DNA from: Crenobacter intestini
Lineage (GTDB): Bacteria; Pseudomonadota; Gammaproteobacteria; Burkholderiales; Chromobacteriaceae
DNA: 64,000 bases
NCBI RefSeq assembly: GCF_004919095.1
Contig: NZ_STGJ01000001.1
Location: forward strand, 372,001 to 436,000
Direction: 5' to 3'
Under the pieces are notes generated by a model. It saw only the letters and a program-made list of their open reading frames with translations, did not search any database and had not been told where the DNA came from. Below, one piece after another: positions 7,197 to 14,861 of the stretch. A program made the translations under genes and the position numbers. Each line of letters starts with the position of its first letter. Position 1 is the first letter of the stretch.

Positions 7197-9101
7197 ATGA
7201 GCCAAGCCCGTATCCTGTCGATCATCCCGCCGATGACGCAGCTGAACACCCCGTACCCGTCGACCGCCTACCTGACCGGCTTCTTGCGCGAACAAGGCTT
7301 CGACGCGCGCCAGGCGGACCTCGCCCTCGCGCTGGTGCTCTCGCTGTTCAGCCAGGACGGGCTGGCCCGCTTGCGCGAGCGTGCCAAGAAACTCCCCGCG
7401 CGCGCCAGAAGCGCGCAGGTCGAACACTTTCTCGCCGTGTACGAGGGCTACGCGGCGACCATCGCGCCGGTGATCCGCTTCCTGCAGGGGCGCGACTCGA
7501 CCCTCGCCCACCGCATCGCCAGCCGCACCCTGCTGCCCGAGGGCGCACGCTTCGCCGCGATCGACGCCTACGTCGACCCGGAGGCGCCCGACGCCGACCC
7601 GCTGGCGTGGGCGTTCGGCGAGCTGGGCAGCTACGACCGCGCGCGCCATATCGCGACGCTGTACCTGGACGACCTGGCCGACGTGCTGCGCGACGCCGCC
7701 GACAGCCGCTTCGAGTTCGTCCGCTACGCCGAGAGCCTCGCCCTGAGCCAGGGCTCGTTCGACCCGCTCGCGCAGGCGCTGGCCGCGCCGCCGACGCTGG
7801 TCGACGACACGCTGGAGGCGCTGGTCACCGAAGCGCTGAACGTCCACACGCCGGACGTGGTGCTGCTGTCGGTGCCCTTCCCCGGCTCGGTGTACGCGGC
7901 GTTCCGCATCGCGCAAACCGTGCGCCGCCTGCGCCCCGAAACCAGGATCGTGCTCGGCGGCGGCTACGTGAACACCGAGCTGCGCTCGCTGGCCGAGCCG
8001 CGCGTGTTCGACTACTTCGACTACGTGACGCTAGACGACGGCGAGCGCCCGCTGCTGGCACTGATGGACCACCTGGCGGGCGGGCGTTCGCGCGAGCGTC
8101 TGGTGCGCACCTACCTGCGCGACGAGCAGCGCGTGCGCTACGTGAACTTCCCCGAGCCGGACGTACCGTTCAGCGAGACCGGCACGCCGACCTGGGACGG
8201 CCTGCCAATCCACGACTACCTGAGCCTGATCGACATGCTCAACCCGATGCACCGCCTGTGGTCGGACGGGCGCTGGAACAAGCTGACCGTCGCCCACGGC
8301 TGCTACTGGAAGAAGTGCAGCTTCTGCGACGTGAGCCTCGACTACATCTCGCGCTACGAGACGGCGAACGCGTCGCTGCTGGCCGACCGCATCGAGCGCA
8401 TCGTCGCCGAGACCGGGCAGACCGGCTTTCACTTCGTCGACGAGGCGGCGCCGCCCAAGATGCTGCGCGCGCTGGCCGAGGAGCTGATCCGCCGCCGCTT
8501 GGCGATCACCTGGTGGGGCAATATCCGCTTCGAGAAGTCGTTCGACGCCGATCTCTGCCGCCTGCTCGCGCAAAGCGGCTGCATCGCGGTGTCCGGCGGG
8601 CTGGAGGTCGCCTCCGACCGACTGCTCAAGCTGATGAAGAAGGGCGTGTCGGTCGAGCAGGTCGCCCGCGTCACCCGCGACTTCACCGAGGCGGGCATCC
8701 TGGTGCACGCCTACCTGATGTACGGCTTCCCGACGCAGACCGTGCAGGACAGCGTCGACGCGCTCGAGTACGTGCGCCAGCTGTTTGAGGCGGGCTGCAT
8801 CCAGTCGGGATACTTCCACCGTTTCGCGTGCACCATCCACTCGCCGGTCGGCAAGCAGCCCGCCGAATACGGCATCATGCTCAAGCCGCTGCCGTTCGCC
8901 GGCTTCGCGCAGAACGACGTCGGCTTCTCCGACCCGACCGGCACCGACCACGCGGCGATGGGCCGCGCGCTCGCCAAGGCGCTGTACAACTTCATGCACG
9001 GCATCGGCCTCGACTGGGACGTGCGCCGCTGGTTCGACGTGCGCGTCCCCAAGACGCAGGTGCCGCGCCGCTTCATCGAGCGCGCGCTGACCCGCGCCTA
9101 G
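7197..9101 (+). CDS. B12-binding-domain radical SAM protein
   Basis: A 634-residue protein. The N-terminal half resembles a cobalamin-binding Rossmann domain, with VVLLSVPFPGSVYAAF, then a VLGGGYVNTELR segment. The radical SAM TIM barrel follows. Its cluster motif is CYWKKCSFC (C369, C374, C377), spaced CX4CX2C rather than the classical CX3CX2C, a spacing I believe occurs in this B12-dependent group. GGLEVASDRLLKLMKKG and the later AYLMYGFPTQT match SAM-binding and barrel segments. Such enzymes often methylate unactivated carbons or rearrange carbon skeletons, but the substrate here is not apparent. Its stop shares bases with the stop of the convergent H-NS gene. ATG 7197 opens the conserved SIIPPMTQLNTPYP stretch. 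Confidence 0.85.
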   Translation: MSQARILSIIPPMTQLNTPYPSTAYLTGFLREQGFDARQADLALALVLSLFSQDGLARLRERAKKLPARARSAQVEHFLAVYEGYAATIAPVIRFLQGRDSTLAHRIASRTLLPEGARFAAIDAYVDPEAPDADPLAWAFGELGSYDRARHIATLYLDDLADVLRDAADSRFEFVRYAESLALSQGSFDPLAQALAAPPTLVDDTLEALVTEALNVHTPDVVLLSVPFPGSVYAAFRIAQTVRRLRPETRIVLGGGYVNTELRSLAEPRVFDYFDYVTLDDGERPLLALMDHLAGGRSRERLVRTYLRDEQRVRYVNFPEPDVPFSETGTPTWDGLPIHDYLSLIDMLNPMHRLWSDGRWNKLTVAHGCYWKKCSFCDVSLDYISRYETANASLLADRIERIVAETGQTGFHFVDEAAPPKMLRALAEELIRRRLAITWWGNIRFEKSFDADLCRLLAQSGCIAVSGGLEVASDRLLKLMKKGVSVEQVARVTRDFTEAGILVHAYLMYGFPTQTVQDSVDALEYVRQLFEAGCIQSGYFHRFACTIHSPVGKQPAEYGIMLKPLPFAGFAQNDVGFSDPTGTDHAAMGRALAKALYNFMHGIGLDWDVRRWFDVRVPKTQVPRRFIERALTRA

Positions 9102-9409
9102 CGCTCGATCAGCAAGTCGTCCAGCGCACCGCCGGCGGCCAGGTGGCGCAGCACCCACTCCGGCTTGCGCCCGCGCCCGCTCCAGGTGAAGTCGGGGCTG
9201 GTACCGCTGTGGTACTTCGGCGCATCAGGCGCGGCGGCGAAGTCTTCGGCAGTGAGGCCGCAGCGTTCGGCGAGCGCGCGGATCTGCAGCCGCGCCTCGC
9301 GCTCGGCCTCGTCCTGCTGGCGGGCGATCTCGTCGCCCAAATCGCGCGCCAGCGCGCGCAGTTCTTCCAGGTCCAGCAAGGACAGGTCGACGCCTGCTTT
9401 TTCAATCAT
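9098..9409 (-). CDS. H-NS-family nucleoid-associated protein
   Basis: A 103-residue H-NS/MvaT-class DNA-binding protein. Residues 1-50 form the helical oligomerisation domain, and the C-terminal DNA-binding domain carries WSGRGRKPEW (76-85), the AT-hook-like core typical of betaproteobacterial H-NS. It silences AT-rich, usually foreign, DNA. ATG 9409 is favoured over an in-frame ATG four codons upstream, because GGGGAAC is correctly spaced before it. The gene ends on a stop that overlaps the radical SAM stop (CTAG, 9098-9101). The island at 28-29.5 kb is the kind of target such a protein binds. Confidence 0.93.
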   Translation of the reverse strand: MIEKAGVDLSLLDLEELRALARDLGDEIARQQDEAEREARLQIRALAERCGLTAEDFAAAPDAPKYHSGTSPDFTWSGRGRKPEWVLRHLAAGGALDDLLIER

Positions 9410-9489
9410 CTTGTTCCCCATTTTTGATGGCGGGCGAGAACATGGCTCGCCCCCTATGCTGTAAAAATCCCGTTTTCCAGGAAAGTACC

Positions 9490-9741
9490 ATGAGCAGCAC
9501 CTACCGCCCGGTCGCCTGCGACTACTACAGCGAACTCGAACTGACCTGCCTGTCGCGCAAACGCTGCGCGATCCACTACCACGACGACGCCGGCCGCGAG
9601 TTCGAGACGCTGGCGCGCATCACCGACCTCGTCACCCGCGACGCGCAGGAATTCGCCGTGCTCGACGACGGCGGCGAAATCCGCCTCGACCGTCTGATCA
9701 GCGTCGACGGCAAACGCCGCGCCGACTACGGCGAGGAATAA
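9490..9741 (+). CDS. rof: Rho-binding antiterminator Rof
   Basis: An 83-residue protein matching Rof (YaeO): YRPVACDYYSELELTC near the N terminus, then an Sm-like beta barrel with LARITDLVTRD and ending LDRLISVDG. Rof binds the primary RNA site of termination factor Rho and inhibits it. The ATG at 9490 starts this conserved block. The gene is divergent from H-NS, with 80 bases between. Both are global regulators of foreign or untranslated RNA, though the shared intergenic region may be incidental. Confidence 0.9.
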   Translation: MSSTYRPVACDYYSELELTCLSRKRCAIHYHDDAGREFETLARITDLVTRDAQEFAVLDDGGEIRLDRLISVDGKRRADYGEE

Positions 9742-9747
9742 GCCCCC

Positions 9748-10083
9748 TCACGCCGGCAGCCACACGTCGAGGTCGGTCTCCCCCACCTCGACGTGGCAGG
9801 CAAGCCGCCAGGTTTCGGCCGTATCCGGCCACACCTTTGCCGCGCACGGCGCGCGCCCGAAGCGCGTCAGCACGTTGCGCTCGCGGTTGCCCGGCGTGAA
9901 TTCGCCCGGCTGCCCCGCGTGCACCAGGCGAACCAGGCAGGTGCCGCAGGTGCCCTGCCCGCAGCGCCAGTGCAGCGGGATGTCCTCGAGGCGCGCAAGG
10001 TCCAGGAGCAGCGTGCCCGGCAGCGCGTCGCACGCGGCAAACGGCGCCGCCCCGCCCTCGCGAAAAAAGCGCACCCGGCTCAT
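9748..10083 (-). CDS. [2Fe-2S] ferredoxin
   Basis: A 111-residue plant/chloroplast-type ferredoxin. Cysteines C41, C46 and C49 (CGQGTCGTC) plus C96 in RLACHVEV give the CX4CX2C...C pattern for one [2Fe-2S] cluster. It is probably a soluble electron carrier with an unknown partner. Its ATG (10083) overlaps the stop of the upstream pseudouridine synthase (ATGA), so translation is coupled. It ends six bases past the convergent rof stop. Confidence 0.9.
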   Translation of the reverse strand: MSRVRFFREGGAAPFAACDALPGTLLLDLARLEDIPLHWRCGQGTCGTCLVRLVHAGQPGEFTPGNRERNVLTRFGRAPCAAKVWPDTAETWRLACHVEVGETDLDVWLPA

Positions 10084-10994
10084 GCGTCGTCCGGCCACGC
10101 CAGCGTGCGGCGGCTTTGGTAGACGCGGTAGCTGCCGTCGAACGGGTCGGTGAACGCGATCGAACGGGCCAGCAGGCGCAAGGGCCGCGAGAAGTCGTCG
10201 GCGGCCTTGTCCGGCAGCAGCGCGGGGTACCAGGGGTCGTCGACGATGCCGATCCCCAGCGCGGAGAGATGCGCGCGCAACTGGTGCTTCTTGCCGGTGT
10301 CGGGCGTCAGCCGGTAGCGCGCGTAGGCGCCGCGCCGCTCGATCAGCTCGATGCGGGTGACGCTATTGGGCGCGCCGTCCACCTCCTGCATGCGGAAGCT
10401 GTCGGCCTCCTCGACCAGCCGGCTCTCGCGCGTCAGGGGCAAGGCAAGCTGCGGGTCGTAGCGGCCGATCGCCTCGTACGCCTTCACCACCGCGCGGTCC
10501 TGGAACAGGGTCTGGTAGCCGCCGCGGCAGTCGGCGTCGGCGCAGTAGAGGATCACGCCGGCCGTCTCGCGGTCGAGCCGGTGGATCGCCGTCAGTTTCG
10601 GGCAATCCAGCGCCAGCCTGAGCCTCGTCAGCAGCGTCTCGTGCACATGGCGCCCACCCGGCACGCTAGCCAGGAAGTGCGGCTTGTCGGCGACCACCAG
10701 CCGCTCGTCGCGGTAGAGGATGGGCGCGTCGAACGGGATCGGCGTCTCGCGCGGCACGTCGCGGTAGTACCAGATGCGGCGGTTGGCCGGGTACGGACTC
10801 GCGAGCGAATGCGGCCGGCCTTCGTGGTCGTACACGTCACCGCTGGCCAGGCGCGCGCGCCACGCTTCCTCTCCCACGTGCGGGAAGCGCGCGAGCAGGA
10901 AGGCGAACAGGCTCTCCCAGTCGCCGGCGGGCAGGTGCAGGAAGCTGGGCGCGATCCCGTCGCGCACCGGAATCGGGGCTATGCGTTGGCTCAT
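10080..10994 (-). CDS. RluA-family RNA pseudouridine synthase
   Basis: A 304-residue pseudouridine synthase. The catalytic motif is HRLDRETAG with Asp141, preceded by DERLVVADKPH (residues 96-106), which is typical of the RluA group. The C terminus closes with a SRPLRLLARSIAF segment. It isomerises uridine in rRNA or tRNA; which site cannot be read from sequence. ATG 10994 is chosen, with a TTG three codons upstream as the alternative. The ferredoxin gene overlaps its stop. Confidence 0.9.
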   Translation of the reverse strand: MSQRIAPIPVRDGIAPSFLHLPAGDWESLFAFLLARFPHVGEEAWRARLASGDVYDHEGRPHSLASPYPANRRIWYYRDVPRETPIPFDAPILYRDERLVVADKPHFLASVPGGRHVHETLLTRLRLALDCPKLTAIHRLDRETAGVILYCADADCRGGYQTLFQDRAVVKAYEAIGRYDPQLALPLTRESRLVEEADSFRMQEVDGAPNSVTRIELIERRGAYARYRLTPDTGKKHQLRAHLSALGIGIVDDPWYPALLPDKAADDFSRPLRLLARSIAFTDPFDGSYRVYQSRRTLAWPDDA

Positions 10995-11027
10995 GCGCGG
11001 CAATGATAAGGCAAGGCAGGCACGGCG

Positions 11028-11534
11028 TCAGAACGGGACATGGCCCGAACGCGCCATCAGGTAGCCGGCGCCGAACCACAGCCCGGTCATCATCAGATTC
11101 TCGGCAAACTTGCCGTTGAACACCGGCAGGGGCGCCGCGAAATGGTGGCGCACCGGCCACAGCAGCGGCACGCCGGCCGGCGTCAGCCAGTCACCGGCGA
11201 TGTGCGAGGCGTAGCCGACGCACAGGCCGAACAGCCACGGCAGCCACAGGCCGAGTTCGGGATGAGTCAGCGTGCTGAACGCCGCGTAGCAGACGCCGGC
11301 AAGCCCCAGCAGGCTGTGGGTGACGCCACGATGGCCGAACAGCCACGCGATCGGCCGCGAGATCAGCGTCAGGCGCCGGCCAAGCCAGCTTGACGGGTGG
11401 TCGATGTCCGGCAGCAAGGCGCCGACCATGCCGCCCGCCATCAGGAGCAGCGCCGGCAACCAGTCCGCCTTGAAGTAGAACGCGGTGGCGACACCCGAAA
11501 AGGCGCCGGCGGCGACGTGGGTGGCAACCTTCAT
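11028..11534 (-). CDS. YdjM-type membrane-bound metal-dependent hydrolase
   Basis: A 168-residue protein of the YdjM/DUF457 family. Motifs are MGALLPDIDHPSS-like metal ligands (residues about 37-50), GHRGVTHS and HIAGDWLTPAG, embedded between three or four membrane segments. E. coli YdjM is a LexA-regulated inner-membrane protein of uncertain role, and the Asp/His motifs indicate a divalent-metal hydrolase. It is a monocistronic unit downstream of ppnP on the same strand. No obvious SOS box was seen upstream. Confidence 0.85.
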   Translation of the reverse strand: MKVATHVAAGAFSGVATAFYFKADWLPALLLMAGGMVGALLPDIDHPSSWLGRRLTLISRPIAWLFGHRGVTHSLLGLAGVCYAAFSTLTHPELGLWLPWLFGLCVGYASHIAGDWLTPAGVPLLWPVRHHFAAPLPVFNGKFAENLMMTGLWFGAGYLMARSGHVPF

Positions 11535-11684
11535 GGGCTCGCCACCAAGGAAGCCGCGCCGGGTGCGACGGCGGTACAGCAGGAGCGCGAGGCGGCGACG
11601 GCAATTTTCATGCGCCGAATATTAGCCGCACGCGCTTATCCTTGCAAAAAAATGACAAATCCGCTAGCGCACGCCCGTTCCCAA

Positions 11685-11996
11685 TCAGCCGAAATGGCAG
11701 ACGTAGTGCACGGTGTCGGCCACTTCGATGGTGAAGCTGCTCTGCCCCGGCACCTCGAACTTGTCGCCGGCACCGTACGCGCGCGCCTCCGCCTCGCCCG
11801 CGAGCGTCACCTTGCACTGGCCCTGCAACACTTCCATCACTTCCGGCGCGCCGGTGCTAAAGATCAGGGTGGACGGCAGGATCACGCCGACCGACTTGCG
11901 GGTGCCGTCGGCCAGGGTGACGGTGTGGCTCACGCATTTGCCGTCGAAATAGACATTGGCGCGCTTGGCGACGCTGACGTTGTCGAACTGTTCCAT
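11685..11996 (-). CDS. ppnP: Pyrimidine/purine nucleoside phosphorylase PpnP
   Basis: A 103-residue cupin-fold nucleoside phosphorylase (PpnP, formerly YaiE/UPF0345). Conserved stretches include [10 protein letters not shown], the [14 protein letters not shown] core and a closing [13 protein letters not shown]. It cleaves purine and pyrimidine nucleosides with phosphate to base and ribose-1-phosphate. An AAGGAAG ribosome site precedes the ATG. A nucleobase permease is divergent, 192 bases away, a sensible pairing for nucleoside and base salvage. Confidence 0.93.
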   Translation of the reverse strand: MEQFDNVSVAKRANVYFDGKCVSHTVTLADGTRKSVGVILPSTLIFSTGAPEVMEVLQGQCKVTLAGEAEARAYGAGDKFEVPGQSSFTIEVADTVHYVCHFG

Positions 11997-12188
11997 CGCT
12001 GACTTCCTTGGATCGAAATCGAAACAGACAGGATATCGTCATTAAATGCATTTGTCACAACACAAGCGCCGGCGCGCGACACCGGGTGTTTTCAGATCAA
12101 ATCAAGACATCATTGACGCGGCGGCAGCCTTCGCGAATGATGCGCGACTTTAGCGCGCAAGCACTCTCAACTACCGACGAAAGCCCCC

Positions 12189-13496
12189 ATGGAACAGCTG
12201 CTGTACCGGGTCGAAGACCGCCCGCCCCTGCCCACCTCGCTCCTGCTCGCCGCACAGCACCTGCTCGCCGCGCTGGGCGGCATCATCGCCGTGCCGCTGG
12301 TGGTCGGCGGCGTGCTCGGCCTGCCCACCGCCGACGTGGTCGCCCTCGTCAACGCTGCGCTGATGGTCTCCGGCGCGGTCACCATCGTGCAGTGCCGCGG
12401 CGCGGGTCCGGTCGGCATCCGCCTGCCCTGCGTGATGGGTACCAGCTTCACCTTCGTCGCGGCCGCCATCGCGATCGGCTTCGAGCACGGCGTCGCCGGC
12501 ATCCTCGGCTCGTCCCTGGTCGCCTCGCTGGTGATGATCATCGGCAGCTTCTTCATGCCGCAGATCCGCAAGCTGTTCCCGCCGGTGGTCACCGGCACCG
12601 TGGTGTCGATGATCGGCCTGTCGCTGATCCCGGTCGCGGTCGACTGGTTTGCCGGCGGCCAGGTCGGCTCGCCCGACTACGCGCGCCCCGACCATCTGGC
12701 GATCGCCGGCTTCGTGCTGGTACTGGTGGTGTGCCTGGTGCAGTTCGGCCGCGGCATCGTCTCCGCCGCCGCCATCGTGATCGGCATGGTGGTGGGCTAC
12801 CTGCTCTGCCTGATGCTCGGCAAGATCGACTTCAAGCCGGTACAGGACGCGGCGTGGTTCGCGCTGCCGCAGCCGCTGCACTTCGGCATGAGCTTCCCGA
12901 TTTCGGGCATCATCGGCATGTCGATCGCTTACCTCGTGACCATCGTCGAGTCGACCGGCAACTTCCTCGCGCTGGGGCAGGCCACGCAGACCCGCGTAGA
13001 CGGCAAGCAGATGGCCGGCGGCATCCTGTGCGACGGTCTGGGTTCGGCGCTCGCCGCGCTGATGTCGACCACGCCGTTCTCCTCGTTCGCGCAGAATATC
13101 GGCGTGGTGTCGCTCACCGGCGTCGCCAGCCGCTACGTGGTGGCGCTGGCGGGCGCATTGCTGGTCGGCGCCGGCCTGTTCCCGGTGTTCGGCGCGCTGA
13201 TCGTCACCATCCCGCTGCCGGTGCTGGGCGGCGCGGGGCTGATGATGTTCGCGATGATCATCGTCGCCGGCATCGAGATGCTGGGCAAGGTCAAGGGCAG
13301 CCGCCGCAACGGCGTGATCATCGCGGTGGCCATCGGCTGCGGGATGGCGGTCACCGTGCGCCCTGAACTCTTGGGCAAGCTGCCCGCCTACGTGCGCGAA
13401 GTGTTCGGCTCGGGCATCACCGTCAGCGCGCTGATCGCGCTTGGGATGAACCTGCTGCTGCCCGGCCGCGAAGACGCCATCGACGACGCACACTGA
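12189..13496 (+). CDS. NCS2 nucleobase:cation symporter (uracil/xanthine permease)
   Basis: A 435-residue permease of the NCS2 (UraA/XanP/PbuX) family with about 12-14 membrane segments. Conserved blocks are LLAAQHLLAALGGIIAVPLV near the N terminus, RLPCVMGTSFTFV, and the signature STTPFSSFAQNIGVVSLTG. It imports a base by proton or sodium symport. The sequence does not settle xanthine, urate or uracil, although the GTSF and SVE-to-ESTG features fit the xanthine/urate branch. It faces ppnP across a shared promoter region. Confidence 0.9.
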   Translation: MEQLLYRVEDRPPLPTSLLLAAQHLLAALGGIIAVPLVVGGVLGLPTADVVALVNAALMVSGAVTIVQCRGAGPVGIRLPCVMGTSFTFVAAAIAIGFEHGVAGILGSSLVASLVMIIGSFFMPQIRKLFPPVVTGTVVSMIGLSLIPVAVDWFAGGQVGSPDYARPDHLAIAGFVLVLVVCLVQFGRGIVSAAAIVIGMVVGYLLCLMLGKIDFKPVQDAAWFALPQPLHFGMSFPISGIIGMSIAYLVTIVESTGNFLALGQATQTRVDGKQMAGGILCDGLGSALAALMSTTPFSSFAQNIGVVSLTGVASRYVVALAGALLVGAGLFPVFGALIVTIPLPVLGGAGLMMFAMIIVAGIEMLGKVKGSRRNGVIIAVAIGCGMAVTVRPELLGKLPAYVREVFGSGITVSALIALGMNLLLPGREDAIDDAH

Positions 13497-13504
13497 AAGC
13501 GCTT

Positions 13505-13559
13505 GCGAGGGTGCGAGCGCACGGTCTTTACTGGAAGCTCGCACCCACGCCAAAGACCG
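13505..13559 (+). promoter_or_regulatory. Interleaved inverted repeats covering the ribosome site of the DsbA-like gene
   Basis: Two inverted repeats cross each other. Repeat 1 pairs 13505-13518 with 13537-13550 (14 bp, one mismatch). Repeat 2 pairs 13522-13529, inside the loop of repeat 1, with 13552-13559, which ends four bases before the ATG at 13564. Both hairpins can hardly form together, because one linking base cannot span a 14-bp stem. They therefore look like alternative RNA structures, with repeat 2 hiding the start site. Repeat 1 could also terminate the permease transcript, but no T run follows it. Confidence 0.5.
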
Positions 13560-13563
13560 CAAG

Positions 13564-14205
13564 ATGAAACGCCGCACCCTGCTGGCGGGGCTCGGGCTGA
13601 TGCCCCTGATCGGCGCCGCCCGCACCCTGCCCGACCTCGAGGCGCTCGCCGAGCGTAACCGGCAGCGCCACCGCGAGCGCCTGCACGCACTCGCTTCAAG
13701 CCGCCCCGCCGCCGTCTACGCGAACCCGGCCGACCCCGCGCTGGGTCCCGCGCGCGCGGCCAGGACCGTCATCTACTTCACCGACTTCAACTGCCCGTAC
13801 TGCCGCAAGCTCGACGCGGTGCTCGAGCGCGTCGCGCGCGAACGCCCGACGGTACGCTTCGTCTTCAAGCCGCTCGCGCTGATCGACGACAGTTCGGCGC
13901 CGGCCGCGCGCTACGCGCTGGCCGTCTGGCAGGATGCCCCGGCACGCTATTGGGCGGTGCACCACGCGCTGATGCAGGCGGCCGGCCCGCTCGTCCCTAC
14001 CACCCTCACCCGCGTCGCCGCCGACACCGGCACCACGCGCGCGCTGCCGGGCGAGCCGCGCGCCACGCAGGCGCTGGCCGCCAACCAGGCACTGGCCGAC
14101 CAGTTGCAGCTCTTTTCAACGCCGGTGCTACTGATCGGCGAGCGCCTGTACGCCGGCCTGACCGACGCCGAGACACTCAAGCGCGCGCTGGACGCCCTCC
14201 CCTGA
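13564..14205 (+). CDS. Periplasmic DsbA-family thiol:disulfide oxidoreductase
   Basis: A 213-residue thioredoxin-fold protein. The N terminus MKRRTLLAGLGLMPLIGAAR looks like a Tat- or Sec-type leader with a twin-Arg. The active site is FNCPYCRKL (C77, C80), and the cis-proline loop is FSTPVLLIG near residue 190. It resembles DsbA/DsbG-type proteins more than DsbC, as a dimerisation domain is absent. It probably oxidises or isomerises cysteines in the periplasm. Translation may be controlled by the inverted repeats that overlap its ribosome site. The methyltransferase gene follows 44 bases later. Confidence 0.8.
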   Translation: MKRRTLLAGLGLMPLIGAARTLPDLEALAERNRQRHRERLHALASSRPAAVYANPADPALGPARAARTVIYFTDFNCPYCRKLDAVLERVARERPTVRFVFKPLALIDDSSAPAARYALAVWQDAPARYWAVHHALMQAAGPLVPTTLTRVAADTGTTRALPGEPRATQALAANQALADQLQLFSTPVLLIGERLYAGLTDAETLKRALDALP

Positions 14206-14249
14206 AGGCAGGCGCTATACTGGCGCCCCGCCCGCTTAAGGACATCAGC

Positions 14250-14861
14250 ATGCCGGAAAACAACTTCTGGGACAGCCGCTACGCGGCTGACGACTATGTA
14301 TACGGCACCGCGCCGAACGACTTCCTGGCAAGCCAGGCGCATCGGTTCGCGCCCGCCTCGCGGGTGTTGAGCCTGGGGGAAGGAGAAGGCCGCAACGCGG
14401 TGTACCTGGCGTCACTCGGGCACCGGGTATGCGCGGTGGAAGGCTCGCGTGCCGGCTGCGACAAGATCCGCCGCCTCGCCGCCACGCGCGGCATCGAAGT
14501 GGACGTCGTGCACGCCGACCTCGCCGGCTTCCTGCCGGAGGCGGCCACGTTTGACGCGGTGGTTTCGGTGTTCTGCCACCTGGACCCCGCGCTGCGCAAG
14601 GCAGTGCTCGCGCGCGCGGGCGACGCGCTGGTGGACGGCGGCGTCTTCCTGATCGAGGCGTACACCCCGCGCCAGCTCGCCTTCGGCACCGGCGGCCCGC
14701 GCGAACCCGAGCTGCTGCTCGAGCCCGCACATCTGGTCGCCGACCTGCCCCGCGTGCGCTGGGAATGGCTGCAGGAGACCGAACGCGAATTGATCGAAGG
14801 GCGCTGCCACAGCGACCGTGCCGCCGTGGTGCAGGGCGTCGCCTACCGGCAGGCCCGTTAG
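14250..14861 (+). CDS. Class I SAM-dependent methyltransferase (TehB-like)
   Basis: A 203-residue methyltransferase. It opens FWDSRYAADDYVYGTAPNDF, typical of the TehB-like/methyltransf_25 group, with the SAM-binding loop VLSLGEGEGRNAVYLA at about 39-54 and an acidic VVHADL segment. The Glu-for-Cys/Gly in the loop (GEGEGRN) is common in this subgroup. The substrate is unknown, with tellurite or thiopurine-type detoxification possible. It lies 44 bases after the DsbA-like gene. Its TAG stop overlaps the stop of the convergent dbpA by two bases. Confidence 0.82.
   Translation: MPENNFWDSRYAADDYVYGTAPNDFLASQAHRFAPASRVLSLGEGEGRNAVYLASLGHRVCAVEGSRAGCDKIRRLAATRGIEVDVVHADLAGFLPEAATFDAVVSVFCHLDPALRKAVLARAGDALVDGGVFLIEAYTPRQLAFGTGGPREPELLLEPAHLVADLPRVRWEWLQETERELIEGRCHSDRAAVVQGVAYRQAR

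Noticed and set aside
13505-13559. Crossed inverted repeats as a stable H-type pseudoknot
   Set aside because: With the full 14-bp stem only one base remains to cross it, which is sterically impossible. Alternative hairpins are the better reading.
12171-13625. A 484-codon minus-strand frame antisense to the NCS2 permease
   Set aside because: Composition is His/Asp/Arg-rich without motifs, and the permease on the plus strand has full family signatures.
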